This document shows positions 25,649 through 34,013 of a stretch of DNA of 36,901 bases, piece after piece. The stretch covers positions 1 through 36,901 of the forward strand of contig CAIZKA010000147.1 of assembly GCA_903933395.1 (NCBI GenBank), read 5' to 3'. The notes beneath the pieces were generated by a model. The model was not told where the DNA came from, made no database searches, and saw only the letters and a list, made by a program, of their open reading frames with translations. Position 1 is the first letter of the stretch, and each line of letters opens with the position of its first letter. This DNA is from an uncultured beta proteobacterium (GTDB lineage: Bacteria; Pseudomonadota; Gammaproteobacteria; Burkholderiales; Rhodocyclaceae). The position numbers and the translations under genes were made by a program.

Positions 25649-26269
25649 CTATTTTCTTAACCCGCGAGTGTTGTCCCCGGCGGCTTCGCCCGGCCCCTGC
25701 TTCCAGTCGAAAGCCAGGCTGCGCCACAGGTCGCGATAGTCGTAGTCGGTCTGCAAGGCCAGGTTTAGCCGGTTGTAGGAGGCAAAATCGCTCACCAGAT
25801 GCACGAGCTGGACAACGCCCTTGTCGCTCAGGCCGATGGCCCGCAAGCCGTCGACGTCCGCGTCCGTGACGGCCTTCGCATCGGCGTTCACCCTGAGTGC
25901 GAAATCGAGCAGGGTCTTCAGGCGCCTGTCCGTCGTCGTCGCGCTGCCCTGCGCGACCAGCGTCCTGACGTACTCCTCGCCGGTCTCCAGCCCGTAGTTG
26001 AGGATGGTGCAGAAAGCCGCCGTGCAGTAGGGACAGCCATTGGCCCTTGATACCAGGATGCCGACATGCTGGATTTCCGGCAGGGTCAATTCGCCCATCT
26101 GCCACAGCACTTTGGTGGCCCCGAGCTTGGCCTTGAAGAATTCCGGGAAATTCATCTCGATGAAAAAGTGGTTGGGCACTGCGCCTTCCATGGCCGTGAC
26201 CCACTCGAAGATTTCCCGGATGACGGGATCATCGATCGTATCGGGCTTCACCGTCTTGACTCGTGCCAT
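25649..26269 (-). CDS. AhpD-like/carboxymuconolactone decarboxylase family protein
   Basis: A 206-residue all-helical protein. The redox-type CxxC is in SRANGCPYCTAAFCTIL, followed by an acidic pair after about 10 residues, as in AhpD-like alkylhydroperoxidase proteins. The expected activity is thiol-dependent peroxide or reactive nitrogen detoxification, though many members lack known substrates. It lies 104 bp downstream of the P460 gene on the same strand and so may share its transcript. Confidence 0.87.
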   Translation of the reverse strand: MARVKTVKPDTIDDPVIREIFEWVTAMEGAVPNHFFIEMNFPEFFKAKLGATKVLWQMGELTLPEIQHVGILVSRANGCPYCTAAFCTILNYGLETGEEYVRTLVAQGSATTTDRRLKTLLDFALRVNADAKAVTDADVDGLRAIGLSDKGVVQLVHLVSDFASYNRLNLALQTDYDYRDLWRSLAFDWKQGPGEAAGDNTRGLRK

Positions 26270-26373
26270 GGCTGTTTTCCTCCGCCTGTTGAACTATGTG
26301 GCCGCGCTCCGCCGCATATCGGCCCGAGCCATTGAAAGCGTGCGATGCGACCCTGCCCGCCAGGACAGCCCGC

Positions 26374-27165
26374 CTATCTGGCTTCGGCGAGCTGCTTGAG
26401 CGTGAAGGTGTAGCTGGTGGTATCGAGCGGCTTGTGGCAGGCGAGGCACTCGGCCTGGTTGGCGCCGGGCCGGTGCTGCTTGTCCGTGGTGAATACCGCG
26501 TAGTTCCAGTCGCCGTTGCGCAGCATTTCAGGAATATCCTTGCCCCACCCTGCATCGCGCGCCATCGCCGTGAAGAACAGCAGCTTGTCGGCGACAAAGA
26601 AACCGTCGCCGCCCGTGACCGGCTTGCTGTCGGCGTCGAGTTTTGCGGCATGGACCTCGGCGAACAGCACCGATCCGTCGGGCAGGGACTTGCCGGCCTT
26701 CGCCGCATCGACCGCAAGCTTGTTGGCGTAGTAGTAGCGGACCTGCTTGGTTACCGGGAAATTGATGGTGTGGTACTTGATGAAGCTGTCCTTGTAGCCT
26801 TCGGGAAAACTCACGGCGGTCTTCGCCACGTTGGACAGAAACGCGGACTTGCTTCCTGTCGCAGCACCCGGCTGCGCGGCAAACCACGCAGCGACGTTGG
26901 CGATGTCGTCGGCACTCAACTGCGCGGCGATGGCGTTCATGATCGCGTTCTTGCGCGAGCCGTCCTTGAGCGCCTTCAACTGCGATTCGAGATAGCCCGT
27001 TCTTTGCGCAGCAAGGTTGGGGATGGTATCGCTCACGCTGACGCCGTTTGCACCGTGGCAGGCCGCGCACACCGTGGCGACCTTGGCCTTGCCGGCTTCC
27101 GGGTCGGCAGCATGTGCGGCCGTCGCAAAAGCCAGCACGAGTACAACTCCGGACAGTTTCTTCAT
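26374..27165 (-). CDS. Cytochrome c - cytochrome P460 fusion protein
   Basis: A 263-residue secreted diheme protein. A signal peptide (SGVVLVLAFATAAHA) precedes a class I cytochrome c domain (CAACH, Cys33-His37; distal Met region LSADDIANVAAWFA). A P460 domain (about 115-263) follows: FPEGYKDSFIKYHTINFPVTK, PDGSVLFAEVH, GGDGFFVADKL, and the C-terminal CLACH (Cys240-His244). Cytochromes P460 oxidise hydroxylamine or NO, giving nitrite or N2O; the close relatives c'-beta bind NO. Here an electron-acceptor heme is fused directly. The ATG at 27165 follows GGGAG. It lies behind the second heme-copper gene. Confidence 0.85.
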   Translation of the reverse strand: MKKLSGVVLVLAFATAAHAADPEAGKAKVATVCAACHGANGVSVSDTIPNLAAQRTGYLESQLKALKDGSRKNAIMNAIAAQLSADDIANVAAWFAAQPGAATGSKSAFLSNVAKTAVSFPEGYKDSFIKYHTINFPVTKQVRYYYANKLAVDAAKAGKSLPDGSVLFAEVHAAKLDADSKPVTGGDGFFVADKLLFFTAMARDAGWGKDIPEMLRNGDWNYAVFTTDKQHRPGANQAECLACHKPLDTTSYTFTLKQLAEAR

Positions 27166-27322
27166 GGCTTGCTCCCGGTTCGAGGATGGAATGAAAGCGC
27201 AACGACCGGGTGGAAGTATCCGCGCCCGGACGGCCACGGTCAATGCCGATCGAGGCCAAAAATCCCCTACTTCCGGTGCGCCCTTTACGCGGCTACGACA
27301 GGCCGCAGGAGCCGTTCACACG

Positions 27323-28657
27323 TTATCGCCGCTGCCAGCGCGCCATCGCCTTGAGGCAGACCAGCACGAACATGATGCCGCCGATGACGGCGATCAGGCC
27401 GCCGAGGCCCATCATGCCCATGCCGATCTTCTGCGGCAGCGTGGTCAGCGCCTGCTCGGCACCGGCCACCTTGCGCTGCACGCCGTAGCCGCCCGACCAG
27501 GCCAGGCCGAGGATATGAATCAACTGACCGCCGCCATACACATAGGGCTGCCAGCGCGCCATGCGGCCCTCGACCGCGCCGAAGCCGAGCTGCGGCAGCA
27601 GCACGTAGGCGAGGCCCATGAAAGCCAGCGTCACACCGACCGTGGAGCCGTGATAGTGCGCCGGGATCACCACGTTCACGCCCTGGATCATGTAGGCCAG
27701 CACGCCGCCGACGGCGAACAGGGAGAAGGAGGCGATGAAGGCCGACTTGGCCGCGTCGGGTGCCGCCTTGCGCGTCGCCCACAGGCTGAGGAAGCCGACC
27801 AGGATCAGCGGCGCCATGTAGGGATGGCCCCAGATCATCAGCTTGGCGAAGAGCTCCATGTGTGGCAGTTCGCCGGCGGGAATCGTGAAGTAGATCGCCG
27901 GCACCACCAGGAGAGGCAGCGCAGCGATCCAGAACATCGCCGACAGCGCGCGCGGGGATGCCACGACGGGCTGCCCAAGATGGGCAGCAATCCAAAGCCA
28001 GGCCACGACCATCAGGATCGCATGCTGGAACTGCAGGGTATGCCCGCCGCCCCAGAACAGGACTTCGAAATAAATCTTCTCCTCGATCTTCGGCACCACG
28101 ATCCAGGACCAGACAAAGGCCGCCAGCGCGAGAAAGCCCGCCACCGCGCCGAGAAAGGCACCGAGCTGTAGCGGCGCACCGAAAAAGGGCCGCGGCCAGG
28201 TGGTGAGCAGCGCACGCAACACCGCAAGACCGAAACCCGCGCCGCAAAGCCACAGCGAGGCGTAGAACACCGGCTGCTGCAGCACCGGAATGTAGTTGTT
28301 GAGCACCGGATCGGCGCCCGGCAGGAAGGGCGAAACCGTCATCACCGCGGTGCCCGTCGCCGCCAGCGCGAAGCCGCCCCAGCCCACCCAGGCGAAGCCA
28401 TCGCGCCCCAGCGCACTCCAGATCACCGCGGCGAAGGCCATGAACCATACCGCCACCGAAAGATCGACATGCACCACCAGCGCGGCGCGGAACATGTCCT
28501 TCAGCGGGAATATGTCCTGGATGCCCGGAGTGCGTGACAGCACCAGCAGAACGGCCAGCAGGCCGGAACCGATCAGCGCCAGCAGCCCCAACCACAGCCA
28601 TGCTTTGGCAAGGGTGTTTGCCGCTCCACCGGAAAGCCTTACGCTATGCGAATTCAC
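27323..28657 (-). CDS. Stand-alone heme-copper superfamily subunit I with altered active site
   Basis: A 444-residue polytopic protein. Heme ligands are present: His63 (helix II), His334 and His336 (AHYHG, helix X). Helix VI has His206 in GGGHTLQF, with Phe210 where oxidases have Tyr. The helix VII His-His pair is missing; the nearest match is GELPHMEL, one His266 with Glu263 and Glu268 close by, so the metal site could have two His plus an acid. Such a set suggests a NO reductase-type or other non-oxidase member. There is no subunit II or III gene beside it. The start GTG 28657 has GGAG 9 nt upstream. Divergent neighbour: SCO lipoprotein. Confidence 0.85.
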   Translation of the reverse strand: MNSHSVRLSGGAANTLAKAWLWLGLLALIGSGLLAVLLVLSRTPGIQDIFPLKDMFRAALVVHVDLSVAVWFMAFAAVIWSALGRDGFAWVGWGGFALAATGTAVMTVSPFLPGADPVLNNYIPVLQQPVFYASLWLCGAGFGLAVLRALLTTWPRPFFGAPLQLGAFLGAVAGFLALAAFVWSWIVVPKIEEKIYFEVLFWGGGHTLQFQHAILMVVAWLWIAAHLGQPVVASPRALSAMFWIAALPLLVVPAIYFTIPAGELPHMELFAKLMIWGHPYMAPLILVGFLSLWATRKAAPDAAKSAFIASFSLFAVGGVLAYMIQGVNVVIPAHYHGSTVGVTLAFMGLAYVLLPQLGFGAVEGRMARWQPYVYGGGQLIHILGLAWSGGYGVQRKVAGAEQALTTLPQKIGMGMMGLGGLIAVIGGIMFVLVCLKAMARWQRR

Positions 28658-28764
28658 TATATCTCCGTGAAAAATACTGAAGTATACGGCAATGGCCGGC
28701 GGCAAACGCTGTACACTGGCAGCCGCATAAACTCCCTCGCGAACTCCCTCCCGTTTTGAATCCC

Positions 28765-29346
28765 ATGAAGCTGTTGTCGACCCTGTTTTTCAGCCTCGCG
28801 CTGCTGCTCGCCGGATGCTCCGAGCCGAAGCAATTTGTCTCCACCGATATCTCGATGGTGGAATGGGGCAAGGACTTCAGCCTCACCGACCACAACGGCC
28901 AGCCGCGCCGCCTGGGAGATTTCAAGGGTAAGGTGGTGATCCTGTTCTTCGGCTACACCCAGTGTCCCGACGTCTGCCCCACCACGCTGTCGACCCTGCG
29001 CGAAACCATGACGCTGCTCGGCGACGATGCCAAACGGGTACAGGTGCTGTTCGCCACGGTGGACCCGGCGCGCGACACTCCGCAACTGCTGGCCCAGTAT
29101 GTGCCGGCCTTCCACCCGAGCTTCCTCGGCCTGTACGGAGACGAAAAGGCCATCGCCGCGGTGGCCAAAGACTTCAAGGTGTTCTACGCCAAGCAGCCGG
29201 GCTCGACGCCGGGCAGCTACAGCGTCGACCACTCCACCGGCAGCTTTGCCTTCGACGCGCAGGGAAAGCTGAGGCTGCTGCTGCGCCACGGCGAAACGCC
29301 CGCCAACGTCGCTGCCGACCTCAAGCTGCTGCTGGCCGGGAAATAA
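28765..29346 (+). CDS. SCO1/SenC family lipoprotein
   Basis: A 193-residue lipoprotein. The lipobox LLAGC lies after an N-terminal hydrophobic stretch. The thioredoxin-like core has GYTQCPDVCPTTL (CxxxC copper pair) and YSVDHSTGSF (third copper ligand His). Likely role: copper delivery or thiol reduction for a respiratory enzyme. It is transcribed away from the stand-alone heme-copper gene, 107 bp away. It is the second SCO protein in this window, and shorter than the first, with no C-terminal helix. Confidence 0.92.
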   Translation: MKLLSTLFFSLALLLAGCSEPKQFVSTDISMVEWGKDFSLTDHNGQPRRLGDFKGKVVILFFGYTQCPDVCPTTLSTLRETMTLLGDDAKRVQVLFATVDPARDTPQLLAQYVPAFHPSFLGLYGDEKAIAAVAKDFKVFYAKQPGSTPGSYSVDHSTGSFAFDAQGKLRLLLRHGETPANVAADLKLLLAGK

Positions 29347-29362
29347 ACCCCAAGGATCCCCG

Positions 29363-29803
29363 ATGAAACAATGCGCACTTCTTCTGCTTGCCTGCCTAGC
29401 GCTCCCGGTCTCCGCCGCGGAGCCCGCAAAGGACGCCGCCAAGCCGCCCATCAACCTCGACATCGGCACGCCGCCGGTCATTGTCGTCAAGCATGCCCTG
29501 GCGCAGCGCACTTCGCGCCTGGTGCGCTTTTACGAAGCCGGCGAGATCGGCCTGGGCCAGGATGGCTTCATCTACCTGCGCGACAGCGCAAAAATGTCGC
29601 TGGCAAAACGTCAGATCGCGGAAAAACTGATTGATGCGGAAAACGAAGAACGCAAGGCACTGATCCAGGCTCTGGCCGACAGTAATGGCCGGCGCAACGA
29701 CGAGGCCGAAGTTTGGGTACTGATGCGCGAACGCTGGCAAAAGCAGTGGAAGTCCGGCTGGTGGCTGCGCGACGCCGAGGGCAATTGGAGCAAGAAACCC
29801 TGA
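29363..29803 (+). CDS. Secreted DUF1318 (YdbL)-like protein
   Basis: A 146-residue preprotein with a signal peptide (CALLLLACLALPVSA). The mature part has EAGEIGLGQDGFIYLRD and LIDAENEERKALIQALAD, resembling the G-x-x-G-E-x-x-D-G-Y-L and N-x-x-R-x-x-x-Y patterns of YdbL/DUF1318 proteins. The function is unknown. It starts 16 bp after the SCO gene, so the two are cotranscribed. The final 57 bp of the gene are duplicated at 31151-31207. Confidence 0.72.
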   Translation: MKQCALLLLACLALPVSAAEPAKDAAKPPINLDIGTPPVIVVKHALAQRTSRLVRFYEAGEIGLGQDGFIYLRDSAKMSLAKRQIAEKLIDAENEERKALIQALADSNGRRNDEAEVWVLMRERWQKQWKSGWWLRDAEGNWSKKP

Positions 29804-30110
29804 CTCCTTCGTGAGGAGCGCTTATCGGCGATTGACGGATCGCGGCGCATCGGGGTACGGCCGCCTCTCTCGGCATCGGTCGCAAGAACCCGCTCGCAAT
29901 CCAACTGGCGGGGTAACAAGCAAGCCGCCGTGGTCTCAGCGCCGACTTTTCAGGGGGTCACGGACCCAAGGGTCCGTGCTGCGGGGATTGAGCAAACAGG
30001 ACCGACAAAAACTAAAGACTATTTTCTGACAAGAGCATGATGACCGGCCAAGTGGTGCAATTTTTCGCTATCCTAGGCTTGTCAAGATTTCCACTCTAAG
30101 GGGGTATGAG
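29804..30110. other. Intergenic gap with one palindrome
   Basis: A 307-bp gap with no supported gene. It holds a perfect 9-bp-stem palindrome at 29959-29978 (CACGGACCC-AA-GGGTCCGTG) without a T-run. No convincing promoter could be assigned for the cytochrome gene that follows. Confidence 0.55.
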
Positions 30111-31010
30111 ATGAAAACGAAAATTGGCTGTTTCGCCGCATTCGGAGTCCTGCTTGGCTTTGGCTCTCAGCTTGCGCATGCTGCACCCGACTGGAGCCAG
30201 GTTGAAAAGCGCGATATTCCGGTCTTCCACCCCGGTGTCGTATCGCACGAGTGGATCATGAAAAAGTCTAGCCATAGCGGACGGACCGGTCTCACCAAGG
30301 GCGAAAGCTGCATCGCCTGCCACGAAGGCAAAAACGGTTTCGATATCGATTTGAAGAAGTTGGCCAGCAAGGAGTTGGAGCCGGTGGGCGCCCCGAAGAC
30401 CATGATCTTCCCGGTTACCGTGCAGTCCGTCTTCGACGATGCCAATCTGTATATCCGCCTGACCTTCAAGGCGCCGGCCGATGCGGCTGCCGAGGCATCC
30501 CGGGAAGATACATCGCCCAAGCACGAAGTGAAGGCGGCCATCATGCTGGGCAGCCCGCAGATCGAACACGTCACACAACACGGCTGCTGGCTGTCTTGCC
30601 ATAGTGATGTCCGCTCGATGCCGGGCGCCGATCCGAAGAAAAAGAAATACGTAGAACACGGCGACTTGGCTGGCGGTGCCTTCTACGACTACATCCAGTG
30701 GAAAAGCGGCGAAGCCGGCAAGGGTGCAACGCAGGTCGACGGCCATGTCACCAACGAGCGGGTAAACAAGGGCGGCAAGTCTCTGGTCAAGGCCGAGGGC
30801 GACGTCAAAGACGGCGTCTATACCGTCACATTCACGCGCAAGCTCAGCGGCAACAATGCCGATGGCGACCTAGCGCTCGCTGCAGGCCAGACCATCGCGT
30901 TCGGTATCGCGATTCACACCGACAAGACAGTGTGGCGTTTCCACCATGTCTCCATGGGTTATACCTTGGGGCTGCGCGCACCAGGCGACATCAAGGCGAT
31001 CAAGCAGTAA
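30111..31010 (+). CDS. Diheme-type cytochrome with ethylbenzene dehydrogenase-like heme domain
   Basis: A 299-residue secreted cytochrome. A signal peptide (CFAAFGVLLGFGSQLAHAA) is followed by a canonical CIACH (Cys67-His71) and by GCWLSCH near residue 165, which is CX3CH rather than CX2CH. The rest fits the beta-sandwich heme-binding domain of ethylbenzene dehydrogenase gamma subunit, as in NxrC-like subunits and cytochrome c-552 types (TVQSVFDDANLYIRLTFKAP; DGVYTVTFTRKLSG; AFGIAIHTD). It would carry electrons in the periplasm. No catalytic partner lies nearby. The ATG at 30111 follows AGGGGG. Confidence 0.8.
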   Translation: MKTKIGCFAAFGVLLGFGSQLAHAAPDWSQVEKRDIPVFHPGVVSHEWIMKKSSHSGRTGLTKGESCIACHEGKNGFDIDLKKLASKELEPVGAPKTMIFPVTVQSVFDDANLYIRLTFKAPADAAAEASREDTSPKHEVKAAIMLGSPQIEHVTQHGCWLSCHSDVRSMPGADPKKKKYVEHGDLAGGAFYDYIQWKSGEAGKGATQVDGHVTNERVNKGGKSLVKAEGDVKDGVYTVTFTRKLSGNNADGDLALAAGQTIAFGIAIHTDKTVWRFHHVSMGYTLGLRAPGDIKAIKQ

Positions 31011-31150
31011 GAGCCGGCCCCGTTTGATTGGACAGAATTTTCACGGAGATAAGTGGAGCCCTGCGGGATAGCGTTATCTACGGCGCGGCCTGCCGAAAGG
31101 TCCCCTAGACCGTAGGTGGGCTGCGCGGTGGGTAACGCGGTCATCTGTAG

Positions 31151-31207
31151 TGGAAGTCCGGTTGGTGGCTGCGCGACGCCGAGGGCCAGTGGAGCAGGAA
31201 GCCCTGA
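31151..31207 (+). pseudogene. 57-bp remnant duplicating the 3' end of the DUF1318-like gene
   Basis: This segment repeats positions 29747-29803 with a few substitutions and the same stop codon. It encodes WKSGWWLRDAEGQWSRKP instead of WKSGWWLRDAEGNWSKKP. Most changes are synonymous or conservative. No homology continues upstream, so the rest of the gene copy is lost. A little of the sequence beyond the stop (tcc-tt-cg) is also similar. Confidence 0.8.
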
Positions 31208-31294
31208 TCCCTTTCCGCGATCTTCATAGGTGATGCCGGCGGCCTGTCGTTCCGATTCGGCGCGAAGTCGTTCAGGGTGCTTCTGGCCGGGGAC

Positions 31295-31591
31295 TCATGC
31301 ATTGCTGTCCGCCGGCTTGCTCTGCTCGTCGTAGCGCGACAGCGTCGCGCCGGCCGCGGCGAGGTGTTCGCGCAAATACTTGATTTCGGTTTTCCCCAGT
31401 TCGTTGCCGTGATGGGGGTGGTGCACCGTGAACTCGTGCCGGTTGAGGACCACGCGAAAGCGCGCGCCATGGCCCGGTTCGATGCTGGCGCCGAGGTGAC
31501 GCAGCAGTGACTCGATTTCGCGCCATTGCACGTTGCTGCTGATCGGGTCGTGGAATATTGCCTGCAGGACGTTGCGGTGCTTGTTGCTCAT
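31295..31591 (-). CDS. HicA-like protein, orphan
   Basis: A 98-residue protein. SNKHRNVLQAIFHDPISSNVQWREIESLLRHLGA, then GARFRVVLNRHEFTVHHPH and LREHLAAAGA, follow the pattern of longer HicA-type proteins found with or without HicB. HicA toxins are double-stranded RNA-binding-fold mRNA interferases using one His; here a His-rich HHPHHG stretch stands near the usual site. No HicB-like antitoxin is adjacent, so toxin function is doubtful. Confidence 0.65.
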   Translation of the reverse strand: MSNKHRNVLQAIFHDPISSNVQWREIESLLRHLGASIEPGHGARFRVVLNRHEFTVHHPHHGNELGKTEIKYLREHLAAAGATLSRYDEQSKPADSNA

Positions 31592-31763
31592 GGCCGGCCT
31601 CCCGGTCGATCGCGATCCTGTAACGATACATCAGCGCAGCGCCAATCGGCCAGCGACCCGATACGCATCAGGGATGGCAGAAGGACCTGATGTATTCCAG
31701 CCCCACTACAAAACAGGGTCGCCCCACAACTATAATTTGCAGCTTTCAAGGCAGGCCCGCATC

Positions 31764-32273
31764 ATGAAGCGTCATCCGTTTTTTCTTTCGCTGCTGGGAC
31801 TTGCCGGCTGCATGCAGCAGGCAAGCGATCAGGAATCCTACCTTCCGCGCTACACGGGCAGCGCGCCGTGGACCATCAACGGGGCGCGACCGGGCATGAC
31901 GCTGGACGAAGTGCGGCAAAAACACGGGGAGCCGACTCGGTCCATTGGCACACCGCCGACGAGCTACATTTGGGAATCAACATCCTGGCGAACGCTTTTC
32001 GTGACCGTGGATGCGAACGGCCGCATTGTGCAGGTATCGGGCAATGCCCTGATGGCGGGCGACCAGACCATACTCAGCGGGAGCGTCAGCGATGCCGATG
32101 TCAAAGCCGTGCTCGGCGCCGGCGACGTCTCCAAGTCCACAGAATCCGGGTCATTCGTCATCCCGACACCGGGAAAGGTGGTCGGCACCCATCACCGCTA
32201 TCGCAACGGCAACGTGACCTTCGGTTTTTCCCTGACGAAAGAACAGGGTCTGCGCGACATCACGGCCGAGTAG
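31764..32273 (+). CDS. Putative lipoprotein of unknown function
   Basis: A 169-residue protein with a lipobox (LLGLAGC) after a short hydrophobic stretch (HPFFLSLLG). The segment INGARPGMTLDEVRQKHGEPTRS resembles the G-M-T-x-x-E-V-x-x-x-x-G-x-P motif of BamE/SmpA-like domains, repeated weakly later (SVSDADVKAVLGAGDVS). The function is unknown. The ATG at 31764 is chosen since the longer open frame lacks a signal. It converges with the nirN-like gene. Confidence 0.72.
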   Translation: MKRHPFFLSLLGLAGCMQQASDQESYLPRYTGSAPWTINGARPGMTLDEVRQKHGEPTRSIGTPPTSYIWESTSWRTLFVTVDANGRIVQVSGNALMAGDQTILSGSVSDADVKAVLGAGDVSKSTESGSFVIPTPGKVVGTHHRYRNGNVTFGFSLTKEQGLRDITAE

Positions 32274-32435
32274 CCGGCACGCAAGTCCTCAGAGCTTGCG
32301 AAGAAATCGTAGCGAGCGGGCTGCAGCGGGGTGCGGCCGGAGCGCAGCTGCCGGAACGTATGTTGTTATACGTGAGGATAGCGAGCACCGCCCAAGCCCC
32401 GATCCAGCACGCGCAGTAGATTTATTCACAAGCTC

Positions 32436-34013
32436 TCAGTGGCTGGTGCCTTCCGAGCGCGTGATCTTGTTGTAGAGGTTGTACTTGCCCACCGGCTTGT
32501 CCATCGGGATGCGCTTGAGCTCCTTGAAGGTCGCGGCATCGAACACGATCAGCGCGCCGCCGTCGGCCTTGCGTTCCCACAGGCTGGCCAGGACGTACTT
32601 GCCGTCGCGGGTGAACTCGACGTGCGCCAGGGTCTTGCCCGGATCGGTCCTGATCTCGGCGACTTTTTCCAGCGTGCGCTTGTCGATCACCTGCAGCGTG
32701 TCCTTGCCTTTCGACATCATCGAATCGGTCCAGGCATAGGGCGTGTTTTCGTGGCTGCGCATGAAGAAGCCGGGGCCCAGCGTCGGGATGGTCTTGATCG
32801 TGCTCCAGTCCTTCATGTCGATCACCGTGATCAGGCCTTCCTTGAGGTTGGGCGTGGCCATCACCATGCGGTCCTGCGCGCCCTGCGGCGGGCGGTAGTT
32901 CCAGGTGATGCCGGAGCCGAGGTGCGGCATGCCCGGCAGCGTCAGGTCGGCGATCTTTTTCCTCACGTCGAGATGCACCACCTGGCCCTTGCCCGCCTCG
33001 CGGCTCGAACCCATCAGTTCCGAATAGTCCTGGGTGAAGAAGAAGTCGTCGAGCGGTTCGCTGAGGAAGGTGCGGCGCGCGTTGAGGAAGCCGGGAATGA
33101 AGCTGCCTTCCTTGTACTTGAAGTCGTGGACCATTCCGATGGGAATGTCGTCGGCCTTGGGGTTGTAGCTGATCTCCCAGACCTCGGGCACGTCTTTCAG
33201 AGCGGCGACGAAGCTCTGCCGCGGCGCGGCGTCATATACGGCAGACACGCGCGAGCTTTCCTTGCGATCCTTGTCCCGGACCTCATGCACCTTGAGCAGG
33301 TTGAGATCGGCGTCGAGCAGCACCAGCGTGTGCGGCAGGTAGTTGGCCACGGCGAGGTACTTGCCGTCGCCGGAGACGGCGACATTGCGCGTGTTGATGC
33401 CGGCGCGGATCTCGGCCACCACCTTGAGGTTCCAGATGTCGAACTTGGTGATCCAGCCATCGCGCGAGGCGAAGAAAACATAGCGCCCGTCCGGCGTGAA
33501 TTTCGGCCCGCCGTGCAGGGCGTAGCGGCTGGGGAAGCGGTGGATGGGCTCCAGCTTGTCGCCGTCGAGCACCGTGACATGGTGGTCGCCGGTCTCGACC
33601 ACGATGAACAGATTCATCATGTCCACGCCTTTGAAGATCCCGTCGGGTTGGGCCGGCAGGCTCCCCGGCGCGAAGTTGACGATGCGCGAGGCCTTGATGT
33701 CGGCTTCCGTGAGAGTCGGCGCCGGCGACACGGCGGTGTAGATGTAGTCCGCGAGCGCCGCAATCTCTTCCTTGTTCATGCGGTCGGCAAAGCCCAGCAT
33801 CTGCGTCGCAGCGCGCCCTTCGGCTATGGTCTTGACTGCTTCCGGCTTCCTCAGCCGCGCGAGGCTCTCCGGCAGCAGCGCGGGTCCGGTGATACCCAGC
33901 CGGCCGGGGCCATGGCAGACGACGCAATGCTGCTGGTAGAGGGCAGGAGCGTCGGCCGCCAGCAGCGGCATCGTGTTGGCCAACAAGCATGCCAGCGCAA
34001 GAATCTTCTTCAT
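32436..34013 (-). CDS. nirN: Cytochrome c-d1 protein, NirN-like
   Basis: A 525-residue periplasmic protein. A signal peptide (KKILALACLLANTMPLLAA) precedes a class I cytochrome c domain with CVVCH (about residues 32-36). An eight-bladed d1-type propeller follows; diagnostic strings are FPSRYALHGGPKFTPDGRYV, ASRDGWITKFD, and HLGSGITWNY. NirN acts as dihydro-heme d1 dehydrogenase in d1 synthesis; NirS would be the nitrite reductase itself and is also c-d1. Linkage to nirJ and the NirN-like propeller strings favour NirN, but a tree would be needed to exclude NirS. The ATG overlaps the nirJ stop by 3 bp. Confidence 0.8.
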   Translation of the reverse strand: MKKILALACLLANTMPLLAADAPALYQQHCVVCHGPGRLGITGPALLPESLARLRKPEAVKTIAEGRAATQMLGFADRMNKEEIAALADYIYTAVSPAPTLTEADIKASRIVNFAPGSLPAQPDGIFKGVDMMNLFIVVETGDHHVTVLDGDKLEPIHRFPSRYALHGGPKFTPDGRYVFFASRDGWITKFDIWNLKVVAEIRAGINTRNVAVSGDGKYLAVANYLPHTLVLLDADLNLLKVHEVRDKDRKESSRVSAVYDAAPRQSFVAALKDVPEVWEISYNPKADDIPIGMVHDFKYKEGSFIPGFLNARRTFLSEPLDDFFFTQDYSELMGSSREAGKGQVVHLDVRKKIADLTLPGMPHLGSGITWNYRPPQGAQDRMVMATPNLKEGLITVIDMKDWSTIKTIPTLGPGFFMRSHENTPYAWTDSMMSKGKDTLQVIDKRTLEKVAEIRTDPGKTLAHVEFTRDGKYVLASLWERKADGGALIVFDAATFKELKRIPMDKPVGKYNLYNKITRSEGTSH

